DNA from: Paralithodes platypus | Taxonomy: Eukaryota > Arthropoda > Malacostraca > Decapoda > Lithodidae | Reading direction: 5' to 3' | NCBI GenBank assembly: GCA_032716605.1 | Contig: CM064495.1 | Location: 25,885,760-25,949,759, forward strand | Length of the DNA stretch: 64,000 nt | Position numbers and translations under genes: made by a program | Shown here: piece by piece, positions 52,329-63,735 of the stretch | Layout: the number at the start of each line of letters is the position of its first letter | Numbering within the stretch: the stretch's first letter is position 1 | The notes under the pieces: generated by a model | What the model was told of the DNA's origin: nothing | Databases searched by the model: none | The model's input: only the letters and a program-made list of their open reading frames with translations

Positions 52329-54644
52329 ATTATCAAGTCCCCCTTAGTTAAACCAGGACCCTCCAAAGCGGTCAGACCCAAGGTCAAAACTAAAGCTATC
52401 AGTAAAGAGTTTGTCAATAGCAGTAGTGAGAGCGATGTCACCGAGGTCCCCTCCTCCGACCGTGCCACGCGGCGGAAGTCGAGGTCCAGGTCGAAGTCTC
52501 CCAGGACACACGCTCGCCACTCTACCTCAGATTCTTTCCGGTCTCACAAGCGCCGCAGAGAAGAATACGACACCCCGAGCAGCCGGCGTGAGACTCCGCA
52601 GCCGCTCCCTCCTACACCTCCCTCGGTGTAGACGTGATTCTGGGGAGTCAGAAATAGGATCTGAATCTTTACCATCTACATCTAGGCAGGAACAGGCTAT
52701 ACATGAACCTCCTAATGTGACTTTTGCAATACCAAAATTAACGGTAGTTCCCCGGGGTGTGAAGGCAGCAGGCCCTAGTAGGGTGCTGGCCGACCAGTTC
52801 AGGGGATATCCGCCGGGGGCCCAATTAAGCTCACAGTTGACGCAGGACTCCCTGCCCATGGCGGCAGGGGGTTACTGGCGCCATTCAGACCCATCTCTAA
52901 ATATCATTCCAGAACGAACTGAGGCTGGCGACATCAACGTGTTGCCGTCGTCAGTGCCCGATTTATCATGGCCCCTGGCAGATAATGAGATAGACTCACA
53001 CGGGCTAGAATCACAAGAGATCTTAGAGCAGAGTGAGGAGCCGGCGGATGGTTTGTTCTCCCCGGCTCCTCAGTCTCTCCCTAGTAATTATTCTGAGGCT
53101 AGTTCAAACTCATCCAAAGATACCTCTAGGAAATGGATGACTTCTGATCAGGTAAAAGAGTTATTACACAATGTGATACAACATTATCAAACCCCTGCCT
53201 CGTCTCATCCCAAAGTTACCCTCTCAGCTCAGCCCCCTAACACGTCTGTTTTTAGACCTTTAGAGTCGCCGGCTGTTCCCCCTACTTGTCCAGCTCAGTC
53301 GGTAGCAGCTGCCCCAGGCACTACAGGGCCGGCGGCACTCGCTTTGTCCAACTTTAGGGTGGTTACTGATGTTCAACCCCCTCCCTTAGATAAGGAGCCT
53401 ATGAGGAAGGGCCCCATGCCCCTCCTTTATGGCACAGATTGCTCTTGGGTACCTGTAGTGCCAGAGAACCCCCTTATAGCTCAACCTTCGGTAACAGGGG
53501 ACCCTCCAGTTCCAGGCGAGTGGTCCATTGAAATTAATAAGAACCGTAAATTTCGGGCCAGAGACGAGACAGGGAGGGTATTAGATGTCCTAATTAAAGG
53601 TGTCCCAAGCTCACTTAACCCGGCATATTTTGTGTATTCTGCAGCGCCGGCCGTTCCTTCTCCCGCTTCTGCACGACTTTTTGCTGACTGGTCGAAGGCG
53701 CTGATGGCATTAATGATGTCAAAGCCTTAAATTCTCTTATGCCAGAGTTGGCTACAACTCCAGCTCTGGACCAAGCTCAGACTCCGGTACTGCAGATGCG
53801 GCAGCTGGGAGTAGGCCCTTGGGTTGACTGGGAGATAGAAGCACAGGTATTTGCCAAGACTATCACCACCAAAGCTTCACATCAAATCCCACCAGAGAAT
53901 CATAATTATTTTTCCCTACCAGTATCCCAAGCAGAAGGGGTGCCCCCAGCCTTACTAAAATTTCTGGCAGCCCCCAAAGTGTCATTGCATGCCCTTGATG
54001 AGCCTTTCTCTCTGGCTACTCACTTGGACAGAGATTTTAAGTTACGCAATAAAGCCTACCAGATGTTCTCGCAGTACTTGGTGAGTCATCAAATAGCCGC
54101 CTCTCTTGCATGCACGATCTCGGCCATCAATGAACCCCAAATAAGAAAAGCCGTGGAGCTTTCTCGCAGACTTTCACTACAAAACGCCATTCAGTCCCTA
54201 GGGGACATTAGAATTGCAATTTTGGAGGCGGTTCGAGCTCGCCAAGATCTGAGAGTACATCTGGTGAGAAAGTTGCCGGCGGACATAGGTCGCCGGGTAA
54301 CCCTCTCCCCGGTTCTGACACCCACCTTGCTTGACACTGAAACGTGGAGTCTAGTTTTTAATATGGTAAGTGGGTGGAAGCAGGTTACCTCCCAAGCTAG
54401 GAAGGATCCACCTAAGAAACCCTTTCATAAACCAAAGGGTGGTAGTAAATCGTACCAACCTCACCCTAAACAATCACCTAGAGACCCCAGACCACCTCCT
54501 CAGCACGGAGGTAATCACTACAAACCCAAACAAGGTAAGCACGGGTATAAAGGGAAAGCCCCATATAAACATCATCAGGGCACTTCAACAGCCAAAGCTA
54601 GTCAAGCATCCGATTCCAACCCCCCTCCACCTCCAAAAAACTAG
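52329..54644 (+). pseudogene. DIRS-2 gag-like protein, frameshifted
   Basis: 52329-52640 encodes an Arg/Ser-rich basic stretch (RKSRSRSKSPRTHARHS). The frame shifts near 52,635 into 'RRDSGESEIGSESLPS' and runs to 53730. A second shift near 53,690 leads to 'GADGINDVKALNSLMPEL' and on to a TAG at 54642-54644. The last ~90 residues are Lys/Gly/Pro-rich (KPFHKPKGGSKSYQPHPK), suiting nucleic-acid binding. There is no retroviral-type zinc knuckle at the C-terminus. The gag assignment is by position and composition. Confidence 0.7.
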
Positions 54645-54659
54645 CCACTCACACTCCCC

Positions 54660-56565
54660 GCATCCCAAGGCCAAGCTCAAAGGCCCAGGATTGGGGAGTT
54701 GCCTTGCAGGACGAACCCCGGCTGCACCTGGGTTCGTTCCGTGCGTTCCGCTCAGCTTGGCCCAAACGTACCTGGGCCGCGAAGACAGTGAGCAAGGGAA
54801 TCACCTGGCGGTGGCTCCGGCGGCCTCGACTGCGTCAGCCGCAAGAATACTCCCCTGTGTCTCAGGAGGCGGAGGTCATGGTACAAGAAATGATTGCCAA
54901 ACGGGTCCTTATGCAGATAGATCCCCTTCAGCCAGTGTTCACGTCAAGACTCTTTTTAGTGCCAAAAAAGGGACAGTGGGCAGATGCGACCAGTTCTAGA
55001 TCTCTCGCATCTGAACACCTTTATAGAGAACTCACCCTTTAGGATGCTGACAGTTCAGCAGCTCAGACTCGCACTTCCGCCGCAAGGTTGGATGTGTTCG
55101 ATAGATCTCAAAGATGCCTATTGGCATGTCCCTATCAACAAGAGGTTCCAAAAGTTTCTCTCTCAGAATCCGACGCGAGACTTATGTCTTTCAAAGGATG
55201 CCGTTCGGATTAAACCTAGCACCAAGAGTATTTACCAAACTCGTCCGGCAAGCTCTTTTCCCCCTGTTAGTTCAAGGAATACAGGTGTTTTGGTATCTGG
55301 AAGATTGGCTAGTAGTGGCGAACTCTGTAGAATTATGTCTAGACCATGTCAACCAGGTGTTAAATCATGTACAAGCCCTAGGGTTCAAGGTGAACTTGGC
55401 AAAGTCGCACCTTGTCCCCTCAAGGACGATTCAGTGGTTAGGGCTGATCTGGGATACCGCCGCTCTGACTCTGACTCAGAGTGCGGACAACCACAACAGA
55501 TTTCGAAGGAAACTGTTCCGGTTCCTCCTCAGTCTGGATACGACCAGGAAAACGTGGGATTCCCTGATCGGTTCTATCAACTGGGTACAAATAACTGTCA
55601 AGTTGGGCCGATTGAAAGCCAAGCGATTAATCATGGAAGGTAACAAAGCCTTCCCTCTCTTGCCGGAGGAGAAATTATGGCCAATTCCTCCATTAATCCA
55701 TACCTTGCTATCGGCCTGGACCAAGCAAGACGTCCTCTACTCAGTCATGTCATGGGTTTCTCCCCCGTCTACGGTATGGATAGACACGGACGCCTCGGGG
55801 ACCCGGGGTTGGGGGTATCAGTCAAGTCTAGGCCACCAAGGGCAAGGCATTTGGGGGACAGACAAACAGTCACATATCAACAAGCAAGAGCTTTTAGTTC
55901 CCCTGTTTTTTCTCCAGACTCACGGCACAATATTAAAGAACAAATCAATAGCATTCCGAATGGACAATCAAACCGCAGTTTTTTGCATTCAGACCTCAGT
56001 GAGGTCACGAGAGTTGTTGAGAGTTTCAGAACAAATTTTTACCCTAGCCGACTCGCCAGGGATTTCCCTACATGCTACCTACCTCCCTGGCGTAGCGAAC
56101 GTCTGGGCAGACGCTCTATCTCGCCGGCGGAGCACTCTAGTAGAATGGACAATCAAACAGGCTATCTTCAACAAGATGATTGCAAAGCTGGCCCGTCCAA
56201 AGATAGACCTGTTTGCGTCAGCAGAGAACCACAGACTGCCACTCCTTTTGACCCGGCATGGGGTAACCCCGGCGGGGGGATCCGATGCATTGCTGGTGGA
56301 CTGGAACAAGTGGACCTCAATCTATCTGTTTCCGCCACCAGACTCTGTGTTAATGTGCAAAGTCATTCACAAACTGAGGGATTACCGGGGCCAGGTAGCG
56401 TTGATCGCACCTCTTTGGCCGGCTCAGGTATGGTACCACCAATTGCAACAGTGGTGCAAGAACCCGACGTCCCTCCCGGTCTCCGTCTTCCACTTGGAAA
56501 CGATTGGCAACCTTCGGACCTCGCTCAGTTTTGCCTTGTGGATATTTACTATGCCAAATGGCTAA
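54660..56565 (+). pseudogene. DIRS-2 reverse transcriptase/RNase H, disrupted
   Basis: Three frames are joined by shifts near 54,975 and 55,150. They contain 'WRWLRRPRLRQP', 'RPVLDLSHLN', 'SIDLKDAYWHVPI' (motif A) and 'MPFGLNLAPRVFT' (motif B). The catalytic motif reads 'WYLEDWLVV': Glu replaces the first Asp of the YLDD seen in DIRS-1. RNase H residues are present ('WIDTDASGTRGWG', 'KQELLVPL', 'FRMDNQTAV', 'VWADALSR'). With both the frameshifts and the changed active site, the RT should be inactive. Confidence 0.88.
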
Positions 56566-57519
56566 ATCAATTTGGACCAAGTGTCACCCAAAAGCTCATG
56601 AATCAATACACACCGTCGACCAGGCGACAATATCAATCACATTGGAAAACCTTTACAACCTGGATTGTTGAGTCAGAGCAAAAGACTGCCTCGGCAGCCT
56701 TAATCTTCAAGTATTTAGACTATCTTTTTGAGCAGAAACATTTTTCGGTCATAACGTTAAAAAATCATCTGTCTGCCATTAGGACCCCCTTCCTTGATCT
56801 CACCGGCCTGTCTGTTCCGCAGGCGGAGGAGAAAGGTTTTATGAGGGCGTTTTAAGCCTCGTCCACCTCCCTGCCAGCTCATGCCAACCTGGTCCCTTGA
56901 TAAAGCTCTAGAGTTGCTGCAATCACGCAAATATAATAATGCGCCGGACTTTGATTCCATTTTAAAGAAAGACGTTTTTTTCATGGCACTTGCCACCGGA
57001 AACCGGGTTTCTGAGCTGGCGGCGATGAGCAACGAACCAAACTGCCTCAGGTTTGGGAGACTACATGACAATGTTCATATCGCGCCGTCTCCCTCCTTTA
57101 TTGCTAAGAACGAACAATCGGAAAATGTTTTTTCTGAATTTTCCGTCCCGGCTTTAAAAAGAGGCCACATTCATCACATTTTATGTCCTGTGCAAGCCCT
57201 CACAAACTTTATGAGGATTGCGCAACCTCGCCAACTAGGTGCTTTATGGGTTAACCGACTAGGTAAGCGCATTACAAAACGGAAGTTAGCTTCCTTGCTT
57301 GTCGACGTGATCAGGGAAAGCAATCCCGGCGTGATAGGCATGGCTCACGACATTAGGAAATGGGCAGTGTCCCTCAGATTTTTACAAATTTTTTCGATTG
57401 ATGATATTGCTAAAACCCAACTTTGGGCTTCCAATCATACGTTCCTAACACGCTACCTGTCGGTTGCCCTAGATAAACCAAAGCGTACCTGTGTAGCTTT
57501 ACGGCAATGGGTAGAGTAG
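56490..57519 (+). pseudogene. DIRS-2 tyrosine recombinase, one-base frameshift
   Basis: The frame overlapping the end of the RNase H encodes 'QFCLVDIYYAKWLNQFG', 'RRQYQSHWKTFTTWIV' and 'YLDYLFEQKHFSVITLKNHL'. An extra T near 56852 creates a stop at 'GFMRAF'. The other frame continues 'MPTWSLDKALELLQ', 'LATGNRVSELAAMS' (Arg), 'AHDIRKWAVSLRF' (His-x-x-Arg) and 'FLTRYLSVAL' (Tyr). All catalytic residues survive. The stop is TAG at 57517-57519. Confidence 0.87.
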
Positions 57520-57540
57520 GTCTTATGATATTGTTTATTT

Positions 57541-57845
57541 ATTAGTGGCCCCTCCATCATTGACGAACATGCCTATTACATAAGGCATCCTCTTCAAACA
57601 CTAATCCGCCATAGTTTGAATCTACCGCGCAGAGCATTTAAAATCTGAGGAGCCTTCATCATGAGCGCACGCGACCTCACTCATGGCTTCAGTCATTATG
57701 ATTGGGTTCTCACTACGAAAAAACTTCGTAAAAAATAAAAAACAAAAATAAAATAAGAATAACTATCCAATAAGCTTTCCATCATATCGTAGATGTACTT
57801 GTGTGGATCTTTGACCAGACGCTGATTCAGGCGTCATTCTTCCTT
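57541..57845 (+). repeat. DIRS terminal block
   Basis: About 300 bases closely match 13150-13455: GGCCCCTCCATCATTGACGA, ACATAAGGCATCCTCTTCAA, ACTAATCCGCC and CTATCCAATAAGCTTTCCAT. It follows the recombinase stop by about 20 bases and marks the DIRS-2 3' end. No long inverted partner lies beside it, unlike DIRS-1. Confidence 0.75.
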
Positions 57846-58855
57846 CTCTGCTCTGCGGTCAGCCGGTCCGGACGTGTCTCTCCACGCTCCGCTGGTTCCG
57901 CATTTGCTGCGTCCCTAGTGAGTTTTTTCTCATTTGTTTACTCCGGGATGTATCGAGTAAGGTTAGGATATGCGTAGCAGGAGTGTCCTGGGCTGGTTGC
58001 CCGCAGTGCAGTGTATTTTGGGTCGTGTGTTTGGGGCATCTATTTCGGATGTACCCTCGTGGTCCGGTTGTGGACAGGTGAACTTTTTCACAGTTAGCTA
58101 GCTTTGTGATGCAGGCGGCTTTCATTACGCGTTATTGCTTCCTTTTATCTTTCTGATGAGGTAGCGTATTTTTGCTGACGTTCCCAGCGTATTTTTCTTC
58201 ACTTAGTGAAGTTTTTTCTGGGTCCCGAGTCAGTTCTTCCCTTTGCCGGAAGTATTTGCTACAGTGGTGTGTTGGCGGTGGTTCCTGTTGTGATATAATT
58301 CAGTGCTTTTTGTTTATATTCCGACATGTTAATGTTATCCGTCTGCCTAGGCCTAGCCAGCCTCTCGTAGCTTTACCACATATACAAGTGTTATTGATTT
58401 ATTTTCTAAATATGTACTACTGTGTGATGTGTGTTCTGGTTTAGTTGTGTATTGGCTAATTCCACGGACTATTTATGTGTCCTGGGTTAGTTGTGTATTG
58501 GCTAATTCCACGGACTATGTTGGGCCCGGCGTTAGTTGTGTTTTGTCTACGCCTCGGTCCTGTGTTGCGTCCAGATGGTATCTGGACGGGGTGGGTTATT
58601 TCCGGCGGGTTTTTCTCGGTTACACCATTAAAAAACCCGGCTGGTTGCCGAGTTTTGGCCACGCGTGGTTTAAAAACAGGCTTGTTTCCCCGGCGAGTGG
58701 GTGTCTGTGGCTCCCAGGACGGCGTCTCTGGGGTGCCTGTTTCAGGCTCCTTCTGATTCCCGGCGGGTTGGCTGTACCCATCTAACAGTGTTCATACGGA
58801 CACGTGTTGTTTGTAGTTTTTTCGGTTTTGCAAAGCCAATATTTAAACTATGCTG
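57846..58855 (+). other. DIRS-leader-like DNA after DIRS-2
   Basis: There is no convincing gene. TTCCGGCGGGTT, CCCGGCGGGTT and related motifs appear (58601, 58760). A short direct duplication (TTAGTTGTGTATTGGCTAAT then TCCACGGACTAT) lies at 58440-58518. The composition resembles 51.3-52.2 kb, suggesting the start of a third DIRS copy. Confidence 0.5.
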
Positions 58856-59640
58856 TTGTTGTATTTCCTCCCCGGCGATCTTTTACAAAGATGTGGGGTT
58901 AGGAACAATTGGGGTTAACTTTTAAACTTTAAAATCACCCGGCGGGTGCAACCTGGTAGGGTGGGATGACCGAATTTGCAAAATTCAGTTTAGTTGACCA
59001 GACAATTGAGGGATGCATTGTGTATCGCCTCCTTCAACATACGGCAATTTAAGGCACAATTGGGGTTAACGTTTTTTAAACTAATATTCACACCCGGCGG
59101 GTGCTCCCTGGAAGGGTGGGAATAACGAATTTACAATTCAGTTAGTTAACCAGACAATTGAGGGATACGTTTTGTATCGCCGCCTTCAACATACGGCGAT
59201 CTAAAAAGATACTTCGGGAGAAGTTAGATCTCGTATATTTGTCAGGCTTCCCAGTTTTTGATCTACGAGATAATTCCGGGGCCGGCGTCTTTTTTATTTA
59301 TTTTTTTTCCAAAATTGAATCTTGAAACAAACACCACCGGAAAGACTTAATCAGTTATAAACGCCATGCTGGTCTTTATATATTATGTCAGAGGGTATTC
59401 ATAAATCTTTTGGACAAATTAAGATATTCTGCAATCTTTTACTTAGGAAACCCCACCGCGTAGCGAGCTGTAGTCGTTGAGTATTACGTCTCGTTACCCG
59501 GCGGGTTATTTAACACTTGTGTGCGAACATGTTTGGGTTAACCTTATGAGCATTAATTCCTGGAAATTTTCTTTTTTTCCAGAGCTGGGTCCCGGCGGGT
59601 CTATGCAGAACCTGGAGTAAGTATCCCACCAGTCTCTGTC

Positions 59641-59764
59641 ATGGCTACCTTTGCCCCGGTTTTTGCTATATGCATTACGCCCTCCTGTTCAGGTATCCCT
59701 ATTTTTGCGCACACCCTTTGTATAAAATGTGTTAAAATGTCTCGTTTGGTGTGGGTTACCTTTC
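59641..59764 (+). pseudogene. DIRS gag N-terminal segment, repeat copy 1
   Basis: ATG at 59641 encodes 'MATFAPVFAICITPSCSG' and 'FAHTLCIKCVK', the Cys-rich pattern seen at 52181. The frame then enters leader-like DNA, so it is an isolated gag start inside the tandem repeat. Confidence 0.5.
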
Positions 59765-61588
59765 CGGCATTTTTTCTCGTTGCTCCAAGAACACCGTTTT
59801 TGTTTACCGAGTTTTAGTCAGGATGGCTCAAAATAGGTAAGTTACCCCGACGAGTTTGGTCGCTTGAGGGCTCATAAGAAACTGCGTTTTCTGTGGTCGA
59901 GCCTGGGATCAGGCTTCCTGTATTATTCATTGCTTTATGCATTACGCCCTCCTGTAATGTATAGTTTAGTGTGGGTTACCTTTCCGGCGTTTTTCTCGTT
60001 GCTCCGAGAACACCGTTTTTGTTTACCGAGTTTTTAGTCAGGATGGCTAAAATAGGTAAGTTACCCCGACGAGTTTGGTCGCTTGAGGGCTCATCAGAAA
60101 CTGCGTTTTCTATGGTCGAGCCTGGGATCAGGCTTCCTGGTTTATTCCCGTCGAGGGGGGCTCCACACAGTTTTCTAGGTGATCAGGCTGACACCTGTTG
60201 GACTTGGTTTTCTCTGCTTTTCAAAGCCATTGAAACAATGCTGTCTGTTTGTTTGGTCTTTACCTCCCGGCGACCTTTTTACAAAGAGGTCTGGGGCAGG
60301 TATAATTGGTTTGACATTGCATATAAAACCTGGCGGTTGTACCTTCGGGTGGTTATATTAACGGATTTGCGATTCGAGATAATTTGCCAAACAATTGATT
60401 GATACAATAGGGTACCACGGCCTTCAAGACGGCGATCTATGAGGGCTTCTGGGAGAAGCCGGATTAGAGATTAAGATAGGCTTAGACTTTTATGGGATAA
60501 AAAGATGCCTGAATCTTACTAGTGTCTCAAGTGTAAAGGGATACTTGAAAGACTTCATCTTTAATAAAGATATGCTTCATCTTTATGAGGATTAAGAAGT
60601 TATTCTTAATTCTTTTGGACAGGTGAAAGATATGCTGAAATCTTTAATAAGCCATTGAAACAATGCCGTTTGTTTGTTTAGTCTTTCCCTCCCGGTGACC
60701 TTTTTACAAAGAGGTCTGGGGCAGGTACAATTGGTTTGACATTGCATATAAAACCCGGCGGTTGTACCTTTGGGTGGTTATATTGACTGATTTGCAATTC
60801 GCGATCTTTGTATTTCCTCCCCGGCGATCTTTTACAAAGAAGTGAGGTTAGGAACATTTGGGGTTAACTTTTAAACTTTAAATCAACCGGCGGATGCAAC
60901 CTGGAAGGGTGGGATGCCCGAATTTGCAAAATTCAGTTGAGTTGACCAGACAATTGAGGGATGCATTGTGTATCGCCTCCTTCAACATACGGTGCTTTAG
61001 GGCACAATTGGGGTTAACGTTTTTAAAACTAATATTCACACCCGGCGGGTGCTCCTTGGAGGGATGGGAATAACGAATTTACGATTCAGTTAGTTAACCA
61101 GACAATTGAGGGATACGTTTTGTATCGCCGCCTTCAACATACGGCGATCTAAAAAGATACTTCGGGAGAAGTTAGATCTCGTATATTTGTCAGGCTTCCC
61201 AGTTTTTGATCTACGAGATAATTCGGGGGCCGGCGTCTTTTTTAGTTTTTTTTTCTCCAAAATTGAATCTTGACACAAACACCACCGGAAAGACTTCATC
61301 AGTTATAAATGCCATGCTGGTCTTTATATATTATGTCAGAGGGTATTCATAAATCTTTTAGACAAATTAAGATATTCTGCAATCTTTTACTTAGGAAACC
61401 CCACCGCGTAGCGAGCTGTCGTCGTTGAGTATTACGTCTCGTTACCCGGCGGGTTATTTAACACTTGTGTGCGAACATGTTTGGGTTAACCTTATGAGCA
61501 TTAATTCCTGGAAATTTTATTTTTTTCCAGAGCTGGGTCCCGGCAGGTCTATGCAGAACCTGGAGTAATTATCCCACCAGTCTCTGTC

Positions 61589-61701
61589 ATGGCTACCTTT
61601 GCCCCGGGTTTTGCTTTATGCATTACGCCCTCCTGTTCAGGTATCCCTATTTTTGCGCACACCCTTTGTATGAAATGTGTTAAAATGTCTCGTTTAGTGT
61701 A
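61589..61701 (+). pseudogene. DIRS gag N-terminal segment, repeat copy 2
   Basis: ATG at 61589 encodes 'MATFAPGFALCITPSC' and 'FAHTLCMKCVK'. Against copy 1 there are a few substitutions (V/G, I/L, I/M), and the Cys residues are unchanged. Confidence 0.5.
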
Positions 61702-62253
61702 GGTTGCCTTTCCGGCGTTTTTTCTCGTTGCTCCGAGAACACCGTTTTTGTTTACCGAGTTTTAGTCAGGATGGCTCAAAATAGGTAAGTTACCCCGACG
61801 AGTTTGGTCGCTTGAGGGCTCATAAGAAACTGCGTTTTCTGTGGTCGAGCCTGGAAGCAGGCTTCCTGTGTTATTCATTGCTTTATGCATTACGCCCTCC
61901 TGTAATGTATAGTTTAGTGTGGGTTACCTTTCCGGCGTTTTTCTCGTTGATCCGAGAACACCGTTTTTGTTTACCGAGTTTTAGTCAGGATGGCTAAAAT
62001 AGGTACGTTACCCCGACGAGTTTGGTCGCTTGAGGGCTCATCGGAAACTGCGTTTTCTATGATCAGGCTTCCTGAGTTATTCCCGTCGAGGGGGGCTCCA
62101 CTCAGTTTTCTAAGTGATCAGGCTGACACCTGTTGGCCTTGGTTTTATCTGCTTTTCAAAGCCATTGAAACAATGCTGTCTGTTTGTTTGGTCTTTACCT
62201 CCCGGCGACCTTTTTACAAAGAGGTCTGGGGCAGGTACAATTGGTTTGACATT

Positions 62254-62409
62254 AATAATAATAATAATGATAATAATATTTATTCAGTTAGCAATTTACA
62301 GAGTTGGTACCACATAGTATGTTATAAATATGACATGTATCAGCCTTGCATAATTCCAACTAAGGATAGCCCAATAAGGCCGTTAGGCATATTTCCATTG
62401 GGGTCCTTG
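62254..62409 (-). mobile_element. ~150-bp insertion with AAT tail in repeat copy 2
   Basis: Repeat copy 1 reads GACATTGCATATAAAACC, but copy 2 reads GACATT, then about 150 bases starting AATAATAATAATAATG, then TATATAAAACCC. The insert is absent from the other copies at 60318 and 62833. An AAT-repeat end (ATT on the minus strand) suggests a retroposon. The target duplication is unclear. Confidence 0.6.
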
Positions 62410-63180
62410 TATATAAAACCCGGCGGTTGTACCTTCGGGTGGTTATATTAACGGATTTGCGATTCGAGATAATTTGCCAAACAATTGATTGATACAATAG
62501 GGTATCACGGCCTTCAAGACGGCGATCTATGAGGGCTTCTGGGAGAAGCCGGATTAGAGATTAAGATAGGCTTAGACTTTTTATGGGATAAAAAGATGCC
62601 TGAATCTTACTAGTGTTTCAAGTGTAAAGGGTTACTTGAAAGACTTCATCTTTAATAAAGATATGCTTCATCTTTATGAGGATTAAGAAGTTATGCTTAA
62701 TTCTTTTGGACAGATAAAAGATATGCTGAAATCTTTAATAAGCCATTGAAACAATGCCGTTTGTTTGTTTAGTCTTTCCCTCCCGGTGACCTTTTTACAA
62801 AGGGGTCTGGGGCAGGTACAATTGGTTTGACATTGCATATAAAACCCGGCGGTTGTACATTTGGGTGGTTATATTAACTGATTTGCAATTCGCGATAATT
62901 TGCCAAACAATTGATTGATACAATAGGGTATCACGGCCTTCAAGACGGCGATCTATGAGGGCTTCTGGGTGACGCCAGATTAGAGATTAAGATAGGCTTA
63001 GACTTTTTATGGGATAAAAAGATGCCGGAATCTTACTAATGTTTCAGGAGTAAAGGGATACTTGAAAGACTTCATCTTTAATAAAGATATGCTTCATCTT
63101 TATGAGGATTCAGAAGATATGCTTAAATCTTCTGGACAGGTAAAGATATGCTGAAATCTTTAATATGTTACTAAAGGACA

Positions 63181-63735
63181 ACGAAAAGTAGTGGTGGAGT
63201 GCTACGGTTCGTTGACCGGCGGTTTTGAGGCACATATTTTGTACCGTTTTTTGGGTGTAACCCTATGAGCATTAATCCCCGGAAAATTCTCTTTCCAGGG
63301 CGGATTACCGGTGTTGCACCAGGTGACCAGGTAGTTCCCGGGGGCGGGGTAGTTTTCCCCCAGTCTCTGTCGTGTCGGCACTTGAACCTCTCATTGCTGT
63401 ATGTTCAACGCCGTTAAGCTCAGGTAGCCCTATCTTATTTTTATTTGTTAATGAAATAATTTAATAGCTGAATCATAATAAACATATATATTTTCTATGA
63501 TTATATTATGATAATATTGTGTTTATTTATAGTAATTTATTTTAATACAATTAAATATAATTAAATTAATTAGTATACTTTATGATTTTGCTCACCAGCT
63601 CTGCTTTCAATGTGTTAATGAGCTATGGGAGCTTTTAATTATCATAAACCTTTACGGGACTCGGACGAGGGCTCCCGTTTAGGGAGTATACCGAGCTCAC
63701 AAGCGAGGGACAGCCACAGCCAAGGTGTATGGCGA
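63181..63735. other. Leader end and AT-rich segment
   Basis: Leader-type CCGGCGG and CCTATGAGCATTAATCCCCG blocks continue to about 63430. Then a very AT-rich stretch (63440-63590) and a GC-rich segment follow. I see no gene. Confidence 0.45.

Larger units (their letters stand above)
50163..57845 (+). mobile_element. DIRS-2 retrotransposon (degenerate)
   Basis: The order is leader, gag-like ORFs (52181-54644), RT/RNase H (54660-56565), an overlapping tyrosine recombinase (to 57519), then the terminal block (57541-57845). The left boundary is uncertain: 50,163-50,330 resembles the terminal block (CATCATAAGTGCACGC..., GAAAAAACTCTGTAAAAAATA) and may be the opposite end. All genes carry lesions. 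Confidence 0.78.
58856..63180 (+). repeat. ~1.95-kb tandem repeat of a DIRS leader/gag start, 2.2 copies
   Basis: Copy 1 is about 58856-60810 and copy 2 about 60815-62830, with a partial third to 63180. Anchors are offset by about 1950 bases: TTTGTATTTCCTCCCCGGCG (58857 and 60814), TAATATTCACACCCGGCGGG (59082 and 61031) and CGGGAGAAGTTAGATCTCG (59213 and 61165). Each copy includes CCTTATGAGCATTAATTCCT and an ATG-started Cys-rich gag-like peptide. A ~200-bp sub-duplication (around 59,750 and 59,960) and a ~430-bp one (62,405 and 62,833) are nested within. Confidence 0.8.

Noticed and set aside
52527..52859. Minus-strand 110-codon frame in DIRS-2 gag
   Set aside because: Antisense to the gag-like coding region, with no recognisable motif.
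58429..58785. 118-codon frame with internal repeats
   Set aside because: It covers a direct duplication in DIRS-leader-like DNA, with no motif and no counterpart in the other leader copies.
59971..62451. Frames of 143-153 codons in the tandem leader repeat
   Set aside because: They share a stretch because the DNA is duplicated, but the frames do not continue in the other copies and contain no known domain.
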